Position numbers and translations under genes: made by a program
Shown here: positions 18,374 to 26,168 of the stretch, piece after piece
Layout: the number at the start of each line of letters is the position of its first letter
Numbering within the stretch: position 1 is the first letter of the stretch
The notes under the pieces: generated by a model
Databases searched by the model: none
What the model was told of the DNA's origin: nothing
Seen by the model: the letters and a program-made list of their open reading frames with translations, nothing else
Source: Flavobacterium sp.
GTDB taxonomy: Bacteria; Bacteroidota; Bacteroidia; Flavobacteriales; Flavobacteriaceae
Reading direction: 5' to 3'
NCBI GenBank assembly: GCA_029946065.1
Contig: JAQSDU010000019.1
Coordinates: forward strand, 62,001-126,000
DNA length: 64,000 nt

Positions 18374-18829
18374 TTATGGCTGCAACGATTTTTCAAAGCA
18401 AATGCTATTGTCAACACCGGTATATTGTCCGTAGTTTGGAATAATGTGGTAATTGCATTTTTTATATAAAGCGATGGCTTCCGGCTGTTTGATTCCGGTT
18501 TCGAGTATGCATTTTTCAAAATTCATTTCGACCGCCCATTTTTCAAGCTCCGACAAGATTTGTCCGGCTATTCCTTTGCCGCGATTTTCTGGCTGTACCC
18601 ACATGCGTTTGACTTCCATCGCAACGGCATCATATTTTCGGATGGCACCACAGCCAACGAGGCAGTTATTTTCGTATGCCACTAGGCAATGCTTAATCGT
18701 ATCCGTTTTATTCAATTGGGCATAAAAAGCGTGGTCTTCGCCGTCACGGATTTTCAAATCAGCATCGAGAAAACGCACCAAATAAAGGAAATCGAGGTTT
18801 TCAGAATTGGTTCTTATAATCGTAATCAT
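18374..18829 (-). CDS. GNAT-family N-acetyltransferase
   Basis: A 151-residue cytoplasmic acetyl-CoA-dependent acetyltransferase. The acetyl-CoA pyrophosphate loop appears as VQPENRGKGIAGQILSELE (about residues 79-97, the Q/RxxGxG/A pattern), preceded by EVKRMWV, and the C-terminal strand includes GIKQPEAIALYKKCNY. Substrate unknown. The ATG at 18829 sits directly after a tandem 7-bp word array in its leader. No operon partner is evident. Confidence 0.85.
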   Translation of the reverse strand: MITIIRTNSENLDFLYLVRFLDADLKIRDGEDHAFYAQLNKTDTIKHCLVAYENNCLVGCGAIRKYDAVAMEVKRMWVQPENRGKGIAGQILSELEKWAVEMNFEKCILETGIKQPEAIALYKKCNYHIIPNYGQYTGVDNSICFEKSLQP

Positions 18830-18834
18830 TGGAT

Positions 18835-18862
18835 TTTTGAATTTGAGATTTTGAATTTGAGA
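18835..18862. repeat. 7-bp tandem words in the acetyltransferase leader
   Basis: TTTTGAA, TTTGAGA, TTTTGAA, TTTGAGA form an exact 14-bp tandem (18835-18862). The array begins 6 bp from the start codon of the minus-strand acetyltransferase. The rest of 18863-18960 is unremarkable apart from a 12-bp palindrome GCACCATGGTGC at 18878-18889. Confidence 0.75.
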
Positions 18863-18961
18863 TTTTCTTCGGTTATTGCACCATGGTGCCGATGGTTCTT
18901 TTGTTCCTAATTTATGAAAATATTTGTTTTATTATTTTTAATGATCGGAATAAAAATAAGA

Positions 18962-18995
18962 AATAAAAAACCACAAGCGTGAACTTGTGGTTTAA
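18962..18995 (-). terminator. Terminator of the arabinose operon
   Basis: The stem AACCACAAG / CTTGTGGTT with a 6-base loop is followed, on the minus strand, by a T-rich tract (TTTTTTATTT). It lies 25 bp past the symporter stop. Confidence 0.85.
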
Positions 18996-19019
18996 AATTT
19001 AAGAAGGGATGTGCTGTTT

Positions 19020-20720
19020 TTACCAGAATTTTACATACAAAGCGGCAACTACCATTACGGTTACAACAATCAATGCCATTGTTGAAGGCGCTACTTTGAA
19101 CATGGCCCTGTCTAATTGGAAAGCTTTCGGATTGATTTTCGGTCCGAAAAGGCTTACTACAATCATCGATAACAAAGTAAAGACGAATGACCAGCCCATG
19201 CAAATTAGGAATGGGATTTCGTAACCTCCTTTTCCATTTGGAAATGCAGTATATAATAATGTTTCATTTCCGAAAAGTGCCGGTGCATAATTATTGAAAA
19301 GTACAGAAAGGAAAAATCCGGTTAGGATACCAACAATTGCCGCAGCACCCGTTGTGCGTTTCCAGAACATTCCAAGGATGAACATTGCGAACACTCCAGG
19401 GCTGATAAATCCGGTATATTTCTGGATGAAAGTAAAACCACCTTCACCACCAATACCTAGTAAATCTTTCCAAGTCAAAAGTATAGACAATAACATTGCC
19501 GCTACGATTGTGATACGGCCGATATTGACCATTTTCTTTTCGGAAGCTTCTTTGTTGATGTATTTTTTGTAAATATCTAATGTAAAAATCGTTGAGATAC
19601 TGTTTGCTTTTCCTGCAAGGGAAGCTACAATCGCAGCCGTTAATGCGGCCAGCGAAAGTCCTTTTAATCCTGATGGCAAAAATCCTAAAATCGCAGAATA
19701 TGCGTTGTCGGCATTAAAATGTCCACCCGGTGCCATTTCTGTTTGCAAACCTCCGTTTTGGTACAATACATAAGCAGCAATACCCGGAAGCATTACGATA
19801 ATAGGCATCGCCAGTTTCATAAATCCGGCAAAAAGTATTCCGGTACGGGCGGTCTTCAAATCGGCACCCAAAGCCCTTTGTGTGATATATTGGTTGCAAC
19901 CCCAATAGTTCAAATTCACGATCCATTGTCCCGCAAAATACATTGCAATTCCTGGAAGCATTAAATATTTATTAATGTCTGCTTGTGATGAATTCGCCGT
20001 TGGCTTTTCAAGAATCATGTGAAAATGCTCTGGAGCAGATTTCATCATTTGCGTGAAACCGGCAAGTGCGTCCTGACCCAATCCGAATTGCTCACTTACC
20101 AAAGTCAATGCGATATAAGTCGTTGCCAAACCACCAATAATCAAAACGACAACCTGAATTACATCGGTATAACCAATTACTTTCATTCCACCAAGGGTAA
20201 TAACGAGCGCAAATAAAGCCATTACAATGATAATTAAGTGGAAATTACCACCGCCGGCAATATTGTCAATCGCTAAAGCGCCAAGGAATAGAATGGAAGT
20301 AAGGTTAACAAATACATATAAGAACAACCAAAAGATGGCCATAATAAGACTTACGGATGCATTGTACCGCGTTTCAAGAAATTGCGGCATCGTAAAAATT
20401 TTGTTTTTCAAATACACAGGAATAAACCAAACTGCCACGATGATAAGTACGATTGCTGCAACCCATTCGTAGGCTGCCACGGCGATACCAACAACGAAAC
20501 CATTGCCGCTCATCCCTATAAATTGCTCTGCCGAAATGTTCGATGCAATAAGCGAAGCACCAATCGCCCACCAAGTTAGCGATCCTTCTGCAAGGAAAAA
20601 TGCCTTAGAATCTGAAGAGCCTTTGTCTTTTTTACTCCTATAAATCCAATAGCCATAACCCGCCACAAGGAAGAAATAAACAATAAAAATAATGTAGTCA
20701 ATCGTCGAAAATTTGCCCAT
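19020..20720 (-). CDS. Sodium:solute symporter (SSS family), probable L-arabinose importer
   Basis: A 566-residue protein with 13-14 membrane helices. SSS features include the N-terminal FFLAEGSLTWWAIGASLIASNISAEQFIGMSG in parts and the Na+-site helices around GLSLAALTAAIVASLAGKANSISTIFT (about residues 355-380). It resembles SGLT-like sugar transporters of Bacteroidota. As the last gene downstream of araB, araD and araA, and within 60 bp of araA, it most likely brings L-arabinose into the cell with sodium. The substrate is inferred from context. Confidence 0.85.
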   Translation of the reverse strand: MGKFSTIDYIIFIVYFFLVAGYGYWIYRSKKDKGSSDSKAFFLAEGSLTWWAIGASLIASNISAEQFIGMSGNGFVVGIAVAAYEWVAAIVLIIVAVWFIPVYLKNKIFTMPQFLETRYNASVSLIMAIFWLFLYVFVNLTSILFLGALAIDNIAGGGNFHLIIIVMALFALVITLGGMKVIGYTDVIQVVVLIIGGLATTYIALTLVSEQFGLGQDALAGFTQMMKSAPEHFHMILEKPTANSSQADINKYLMLPGIAMYFAGQWIVNLNYWGCNQYITQRALGADLKTARTGILFAGFMKLAMPIIVMLPGIAAYVLYQNGGLQTEMAPGGHFNADNAYSAILGFLPSGLKGLSLAALTAAIVASLAGKANSISTIFTLDIYKKYINKEASEKKMVNIGRITIVAAMLLSILLTWKDLLGIGGEGGFTFIQKYTGFISPGVFAMFILGMFWKRTTGAAAIVGILTGFFLSVLFNNYAPALFGNETLLYTAFPNGKGGYEIPFLICMGWSFVFTLLSMIVVSLFGPKINPKAFQLDRAMFKVAPSTMALIVVTVMVVAALYVKFW

Positions 20721-20780
20721 AATGCTGGTTTGGTTGGTTAAAAGTAAAGTCGGTACGGTTAGTTCCCGACGTGATTATTG

Positions 20781-22271
20781 CTATTTGTATGCGATGTCAT
20801 TCCATCGTATTTCATTCCTGAACTGGTCGAGTTTCGTGTCTTTTCCTATCGCTAAAAATTCAATATCGGCCATATCGGCAAAATCCTGAATCACTTCAGC
20901 GGATAAATTTTGACTATAAACTGTGTGGTGTGCACCTCCTCCATAAATCCATGCTGCACAACCTGTTTTCATATCTGGAAGCGGTTTCCATAAAACCCTT
21001 GCTACTGGGAGATTTGGTAATTCATGCTGTGGTTCAACGGCTTCGACTTCATTAATCAGTAATCTAAAACGATTACCCATATCGATCAAAGAAGCGTTTA
21101 TTGCCGGTCCGCCTGCAACGTTGAACACCAATCGCGCTGGATCTGCTTTTCCACCTATTCCCAAAGGATGCACTTCGAGGCTTGGTTTTGTACTCGCTAA
21201 TGATGCGTCAATTTCGAGCATGTGTGACCCTAAAACGAGTGAGTTGTTCGGATCGAAATGGTAGGTATAATCTTCCATAAAACCATTTCCGCCTTCTAAT
21301 CCGCTTCCCATTACTTTGAAAGCACGCACCAAAGCGGCCGTTTTCCAGTCGCCTTCGCCGGCAAAACCATAACCGTCAGCCAACAATCGCTGTACTGCTA
21401 ATCCCGGTAATTGCACCATGCCATGCAAGTCTTCAAATGTGTCCGAAAACCCTTTGAAGTTTCCATCTTCTAAAAATTTGCGCAAGCCTAACTCGATCCT
21501 TGCTGCTTCATAAACCGATGCATGGTTTTCTCCACCGCGGCGCAAGTTATCACTAATGGTATATATGTTTTCATACTCCCCTACCAGTTTTTCGATATCG
21601 ATATCGTTAACGTCGTTAATAAGGGCTACCAAGTCGCCGATTCCATAAGTATTTACAGCGAAACCGAACTTCAATTCGGCTTCCACCTTATCACCATCGG
21701 TTACAGCTACATAACGCATATTATCGCCAAAACGAGCAAATTTAGCACCCTGCCAGTCGAACCAACCAGCTGCCGCACGTGTCCACCCGCCGATTTGCGA
21801 AAGGGCTTCCGGATCTTGCCAATGCCCTACGACCACTTTTCTATTTTTGCGCATACGAGAAACCATAAAACCGAATTCGCGGTCACCATGGGCACTTTGG
21901 TTAAGGTTCATGAAATCCATGTCGATAGAACTCCATGGAATATCACGGTTGTATTGGGTGTGTAAGTGCAAAAGTGGTTTTTTAAGGATGCTGAGACCAC
22001 GGATCCACATTTTAGCCGGTGAAAAGGTATGCATCCAAGTAATCACACCGATTACATTTTCGGCAGAATTGGCTGCTAATAAAGTTTCGTATATTTCTTC
22101 CGTTGTTTTTACGGTTGGTTTATAAACTACGCGAACCGGAATTTGTCCGGCGCTGTCAAGACCTGCAGCAATTGCTTTTGAGTGTTCTGCAACAAGATTC
22201 AAAGTCTCTTCGCCATACAAATGTTGGCTTCCGGTAATGAACCAGACTTCTAACGTTTTTAAGTTTATCAT
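20781..22271 (-). CDS. araA: L-arabinose isomerase
   Basis: A 496-residue enzyme converting L-arabinose to L-ribulose. The N-terminus [17 protein letters not shown] is diagnostic for Ara[27 protein letters not shown] (in parts) is the conserved substrate region, and metal-ligand glutamate and histidine segments are seen in [18 protein letters not shown] and [20 protein letters not shown]. Length is standard. It is the third gene of an araB-araD-araA-symporter operon, 27 bp after araD. Confidence 0.97.
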   Translation of the reverse strand: MINLKTLEVWFITGSQHLYGEETLNLVAEHSKAIAAGLDSAGQIPVRVVYKPTVKTTEEIYETLLAANSAENVIGVITWMHTFSPAKMWIRGLSILKKPLLHLHTQYNRDIPWSSIDMDFMNLNQSAHGDREFGFMVSRMRKNRKVVVGHWQDPEALSQIGGWTRAAAGWFDWQGAKFARFGDNMRYVAVTDGDKVEAELKFGFAVNTYGIGDLVALINDVNDIDIEKLVGEYENIYTISDNLRRGGENHASVYEAARIELGLRKFLEDGNFKGFSDTFEDLHGMVQLPGLAVQRLLADGYGFAGEGDWKTAALVRAFKVMGSGLEGGNGFMEDYTYHFDPNNSLVLGSHMLEIDASLASTKPSLEVHPLGIGGKADPARLVFNVAGGPAINASLIDMGNRFRLLINEVEAVEPQHELPNLPVARVLWKPLPDMKTGCAAWIYGGGAHHTVYSQNLSAEVIQDFADMADIEFLAIGKDTKLDQFRNEIRWNDIAYK

Positions 22272-22298
22272 ATTTTCTGTTGTAAGGTAGGTTTGTAT

Positions 22299-22997
22299 TT
22301 ATTGGCCGTAATAAGAATCCGGGCCGTGTTTGCGTTCGTAGTGTTTTTTGACGAGTGCCTCTTTTAATTTCGGTGCTTGCGGATTGATTTGCTCGGTGAG
22401 TAATGCCATTTGGGCAACACTTTCGAGAACAGCGCTGTTATAAACCGCTTTTTCAGGTGTTTTTCCCCAAGTGAAAGGTGCGTGGTTCCCAACCAGTATC
22501 ATTTCTACTTCTTCGTAACTCAGGTTTTTATCTTTAAAGCAATTCATGATTTGAAAACCGGTTTCATGTTCATAATTGCCTTTGATCATTTCATCATCCA
22601 TCGGTGGCGCGCATGGCACATCAACAGTCAAATGATCCGCATGTGTAGTTCCAAAAATCGGTATGTCACGTTGTGCTTGTGCCCAAGCTGTTGCAAAAGT
22701 GGAATGCGTGTGAACGATTCCGTTGATATTCGACCAATGTTTGTATAAAACGGCGTGGGTTTTTGTATCTGATGACGGACGCAAATCGCCTTCGACAGTA
22801 TTGCCATCAAAGTCCACAATCACCATTTTTTCGGGTGTAAGGTCTTCATAAGGAACGCCGCTGGGTTTAATAGCAAATACGCCAAGAGAACGGTCGGCGG
22901 CACTTACATTGCCGAAAGTAAACAACACCAAACCTAATTTTGGCAATTGCATATTCGCATCGTAAGCACTTTGTTTGATGTGTTGGTATTGGCTCAT
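22299..22997 (-). CDS. araD: L-ribulose-5-phosphate 4-epimerase
   Basis: A 232-residue class II aldolase-fold enzyme that converts L-ribulose 5-phosphate to D-xylulose 5-phosphate. The N-terminal phosphate-binding FTFGNVSAADRS (about 27-38) and the zinc ligands in GIVHTHSTFATAWAQAQRDIPIFGTTHADH (in parts, about 94-122) are intact, as is VLVGNHAPFTWG-like MILVGNHAPFTWG with the third zinc histidine. The start overlaps the araB stop by four bases (ATGA), which indicates translational coupling. Confidence 0.96.
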   Translation of the reverse strand: MSQYQHIKQSAYDANMQLPKLGLVLFTFGNVSAADRSLGVFAIKPSGVPYEDLTPEKMVIVDFDGNTVEGDLRPSSDTKTHAVLYKHWSNINGIVHTHSTFATAWAQAQRDIPIFGTTHADHLTVDVPCAPPMDDEMIKGNYEHETGFQIMNCFKDKNLSYEEVEMILVGNHAPFTWGKTPEKAVYNSAVLESVAQMALLTEQINPQAPKLKEALVKKHYERKHGPDSYYGQ

Positions 22998-24709
22998 GCG
23001 GTTACCGTGTTGTGTTGTGGTTTAGCAGTTTTGGCGTCGATTTCCTTTGCAATAAAATCGCCAAGTGTTTTGTATTGGTTGTAGCGATTTCTATAAACGG
23101 CTGCCTTGTCTTTGTTTGGAAAATATTCTACATCGAAACCGCGGCCCATGGCTTCCATAGCCGCTTCCACATTCGGATAAATTCCAGCTACAACTGCTGC
23201 AAACATCGAAGCGCCGAGTGCACATGTATGCTTGAATTGGTGAATTCTGATGGGCATTTCTAAAACGTCTGCCATCATTTGCATAACGAAAGGCGATTTT
23301 TTGGCGACACCGCCGATGCCGATGATTCCTTTTACCGGAATGCCTTCTTCGACAAAACGATCTACGATACTTTTGGCTCCGAAACAAGTCGCTTCTGCCA
23401 AAGAACGGAACATTCTTGGCGCATCTGTCCCTAAATTTAATCCAGAGATAGCACCTTTTAAACTTTGATTCGCATCAGGTGTTCTTCTTCCGTTGAACCA
23501 GTCGATGGCGAGTTCATTCGTGGTTTCTATTGGTAATAATGCAGCTTGGCGGCTCAATTCAGGAATGATCATTTCTGCAATTTCTTCTTTTAAAGCTGCG
23601 GCTGTTGCCGAATCTATGATTGTCGATTGGGAAAGTAAATTTTCCAAAGGCCATGTCAATATATTTTTAAACCAAGCATACGTATCTCCGAAAGCGGATT
23701 GACCAGCTTCAAGACCAACCATGCCCGGAATTACCGAACCGTTAACTTGTCCGCAGATGCCTTTTACCAATTTTCCTTCAATGTCTTCATTCGGCGCTAC
23801 GAGGATATCACAAGTGGAAGTACCCATGACTTTACTCAAATGATACGGTTCAATTTGTCCGCCGACGGCACCCATGTGGGCATCAAAAGCGCCTACGCCA
23901 ACGACGACATCCGTTGACAAACCTAGTCTTTCCGCCCATTCCGGACTTAAATGACCTGCAGCAACATCGGAAGTGTAAGTATCTTTGAATAATTTATCTG
24001 TGATTCCTTCCAGTATTGGATCTAAAGAAGAGAAGAAGCTATCTGGCGGCAAACCATCAAATTCTTCTGCCCATAATGCTTTATGTCCCGCTGCGCAACG
24101 GCTGCGTTTGATGGCGTTTACATCATTTCCACCAGTTAGTAAGAACGGAATCCAATCGCAGTGTTCTACCCAAGAATGCATGGCGTTTTTCACGGCGGAA
24201 TCAGTGCGTAAGATACGGAGCATTTTTGCCCAAAACCATTCAGAAGAATAAATTCCGCCTACATATTTCAAATAATTAGTGTCGAAATTGGCCGCATGTG
24301 CATTGATTTCCGCAGCTTCATTGATGGCAGTATGGTCTTTCCAAAGCACGAACATTGCGTGTGGATTTTCGGCGAATTCAGGGTTTAAAGCCAAAGGTGT
24401 TCCGGTTTTATCCACAGCAACAGGGGTTGAGCCTGTAGTGTCAACGGAAAGGCCTTTTATGTTTTTAGCGGCAACTTCGCCACCTGCAATTTTAATGCAA
24501 TCTTTTATGGTAATTTCAAGTCCTTCGATGTAATCGAGTGGGTGCTGCCTGAACTGATTTTCAGCGGGTTTGCAGTATAAGCCTTTCTGCCAACGCGGAT
24601 AATAATATACAGAAGATGCGATTTCCTCGCCATTCGCAGCATTAATAATTACTGAGCGAACAGAATCTGAGCCATAATCAACTCCAATTACAAATTGGTC
24701 CTTAGTCAT
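22994..24709 (-). CDS. araB: Ribulokinase
   Basis: A 571-residue FGGY-family kinase that phosphorylates L-ribulose. The N-terminal ATP-site start FVIGVDYGSDSVRSVI (about 6-21), the long insertion typical of ribulokinases, the region GVGAFDAHMGAVGG and the C-terminal adenosine-site GIIGIGGVAKKSPFVMQMMADVL are present. First gene of the arabinose operon. A candidate operator covers its promoter at 24723-24747. No araR regulator, galM or transketolase gene is in view. Confidence 0.95.
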   Translation of the reverse strand: MTKDQFVIGVDYGSDSVRSVIINAANGEEIASSVYYYPRWQKGLYCKPAENQFRQHPLDYIEGLEITIKDCIKIAGGEVAAKNIKGLSVDTTGSTPVAVDKTGTPLALNPEFAENPHAMFVLWKDHTAINEAAEINAHAANFDTNYLKYVGGIYSSEWFWAKMLRILRTDSAVKNAMHSWVEHCDWIPFLLTGGNDVNAIKRSRCAAGHKALWAEEFDGLPPDSFFSSLDPILEGITDKLFKDTYTSDVAAGHLSPEWAERLGLSTDVVVGVGAFDAHMGAVGGQIEPYHLSKVMGTSTCDILVAPNEDIEGKLVKGICGQVNGSVIPGMVGLEAGQSAFGDTYAWFKNILTWPLENLLSQSTIIDSATAAALKEEIAEMIIPELSRQAALLPIETTNELAIDWFNGRRTPDANQSLKGAISGLNLGTDAPRMFRSLAEATCFGAKSIVDRFVEEGIPVKGIIGIGGVAKKSPFVMQMMADVLEMPIRIHQFKHTCALGASMFAAVVAGIYPNVEAAMEAMGRGFDVEYFPNKDKAAVYRNRYNQYKTLGDFIAKEIDAKTAKPQHNTVTA

Positions 24710-24722
24710 AAGATGAAATATT

Positions 24723-24747
24723 AATAAGTGTCAAAATAACACTAATT
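24723..24747 (-). promoter_or_regulatory. Candidate operator overlapping the araB -7 box
   Basis: An imperfect palindrome with arms AATAAGTGT and ACACTAATT (one mismatch) around a 7-bp centre. Read on the minus strand the centre gives TTATTTTG, one mismatch from the TAnnTTTG -7 box, about 23-30 bp ahead of the araB ATG. A repressor bound here would block the promoter. Bacteroides uses a Nudix-type AraR on ara operons; whether this is its site was not tested. Confidence 0.5.
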
Positions 24748-24900
24748 TTTTCATAAAAACAAGTCTGCTAATAAAAAAGTAAAAAAATTAATAAATCGGC
24801 AATCAGAGGTTTAAATTTTAACATATCTGCATCATTTTGTACTTTTCGGCAAATCTTAGGCTTATATAAAACCATTAACTTCAGATTACTAAAATAATAA

Positions 24901-24913
24901 ATGTAAATTACAT
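24901..24913. promoter_or_regulatory. ATGTAA-A-TTACAT palindrome upstream of the MFS gene
   Basis: Arms ATGTAA and TTACAT flank one central base. The arms are shared with the longer palindrome ahead of the GH97 gene (26133-26152), which suggests a common regulator for the two plus-strand genes. The rest of 24748-24948 is AT-rich with nothing else clear. Confidence 0.4.
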
Positions 24914-24948
24914 ACTTATAAAAATTTCGTTTTATTGTCAGCAAGATT

Positions 24949-24956
24949 TACCTTTG
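24949..24956 (+). promoter_or_regulatory. -7 box TACCTTTG, four bases from the MFS start codon
   Basis: A perfect TAnnTTTG match ending only 4 bp before the ATG at 24961. Since transcription usually begins several bases after this box, the mRNA would start at or near the A of the start codon. Confidence 0.5.
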
Positions 24957-24960
24957 CCAG

Positions 24961-26091
24961 ATGACATATCCTCCAAAGATCATCCGCACCACCGTAGCCG
25001 CCATGTTTTTTATGGCCGGTTTATGTTTTTCGAGCTGGGCATCGAGGATTGCAACCATTCAGCAAAAACTCTCGCTTTCCGATGCTGCTTTGGGCGGCGT
25101 ATTGCTGTCGTTGCCGGTTGGATTGATGCTGTCATTGCCCTTATCGGGTTGGGCAGTGAACAAAATTGGTAGCAGGAAAGTATTGGCTGCAGCGCTTTCT
25201 TTATATGGATTAATGCTCATTACGTTGGGATTTGTAAACGATGTAATCTCGTTAATTGCCTGTCTGATTTTATTCGGAATGGCGAGCAATGCGACAAATA
25301 TTTCAGTCAATACACAGGCTGTTGCCACCGAGGCTTTGTATGCAAAACCCATTATGGCTTCTTTTCACGGATTGTGGAGCCTTGCAGGATTTATCGGTGC
25401 GGGAATTGGGACATTTATGATTGCAAAAGATATTGCTCCGGCACCGCATTTCATCATTATCGCGGTAGCGACTATTATAGCCGTTATCATCAGTTGGAAA
25501 TATTTGCACAACGACCACAGCCGCTCCAATTCGGGTTCGGCTTTTGTTATGCCCGACAAAACTTTAATTACTTTGGGATTAATTGCTTTTTGTTCAATGG
25601 TTGTTGAAGGCGGTATGTTCGACTGGAGCGTTGTTTATTTCAAAAAAGTGGTACAACCCGACGAAGATTGGATCGGAATGGGTTTTACCGCTTGCATGTG
25701 TATGATGGCAGGTGGAAGATTTGTCGCGGATGCATTTTCGGCAAAATTTGGACTTAAAAGAACTTTGCAAGTTAGCGGCACTTTAAGCGCAATCGGATTA
25801 TTAATCGCCGTTGTTTTTCCAACCTTATGGACTGCAATTATCGGATTTATGTTTGTCGGTGCCGGAATTTCGTCGGTCGTGCCGATGGTTTATAGTGCTG
25901 CCGGAAAATCAATAACAATGCAACCCGGACCAGCTATTGCGGCTGTTTCTACCATTAGCTTTATTGGATTTCTGATTGGTCCACCTGTAATTGGCGTTTT
26001 GGCCGGCATCTTTAGTCTTAAAATTTCATTTGTGTTTTTAGCCGGAATGGCTTCGTTAGTCGTCATTTTTTCAACAAAAGCTAAACTGTAG
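24961..26091 (+). CDS. Major facilitator superfamily transporter
   Basis: A 376-residue protein with 11-12 membrane helices. The start MTYPPKIIRTTVAAMFFMAGLCFSSWASRIATIQ resembles the FucP-distant group of small MFS proteins (first helix FxxxGxxFxSWxxRIP). A GxLLSLPVGLMLSLPLSG loop between helices 2 and 3 fits the MFS pattern. The substrate is unknown; a sugar or sugar-derived compound is suggested by the divergent arabinose operon and the downstream glycosidase. Its ATG is almost on the predicted transcription start. Confidence 0.75.
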   Translation: MTYPPKIIRTTVAAMFFMAGLCFSSWASRIATIQQKLSLSDAALGGVLLSLPVGLMLSLPLSGWAVNKIGSRKVLAAALSLYGLMLITLGFVNDVISLIACLILFGMASNATNISVNTQAVATEALYAKPIMASFHGLWSLAGFIGAGIGTFMIAKDIAPAPHFIIIAVATIIAVIISWKYLHNDHSRSNSGSAFVMPDKTLITLGLIAFCSMVVEGGMFDWSVVYFKKVVQPDEDWIGMGFTACMCMMAGGRFVADAFSAKFGLKRTLQVSGTLSAIGLLIAVVFPTLWTAIIGFMFVGAGISSVVPMVYSAAGKSITMQPGPAIAAVSTISFIGFLIGPPVIGVLAGIFSLKISFVFLAGMASLVVIFSTKAKL

Positions 26092-26132
26092 CGCATTAAT
26101 TTATCATATTCGCTTTTTCGAAAGGTTTTTTT

Positions 26133-26152
26133 ATTACATTTATAAATGTAAT
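26133..26152. promoter_or_regulatory. 20-bp perfect palindrome upstream of GH97
   Basis: ATTACATTTATAAATGTAAT is identical to its reverse complement and ends 16 bp before the GH97 ATG. Its half sites (ATTACAT / ATGTAAT) also make up the smaller palindrome at 24901-24913. This is a likely operator for a dimeric regulator. Confidence 0.55.
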
Positions 26153-26168
26153 TTAAACACTTATAACA

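Noticed and set aside
18878-18889. 12-bp perfect palindrome GCACCATGGTGC
   Set aside because: It has no partner copy in the window, lies between an acetyltransferase leader and a terminator, and could be chance.
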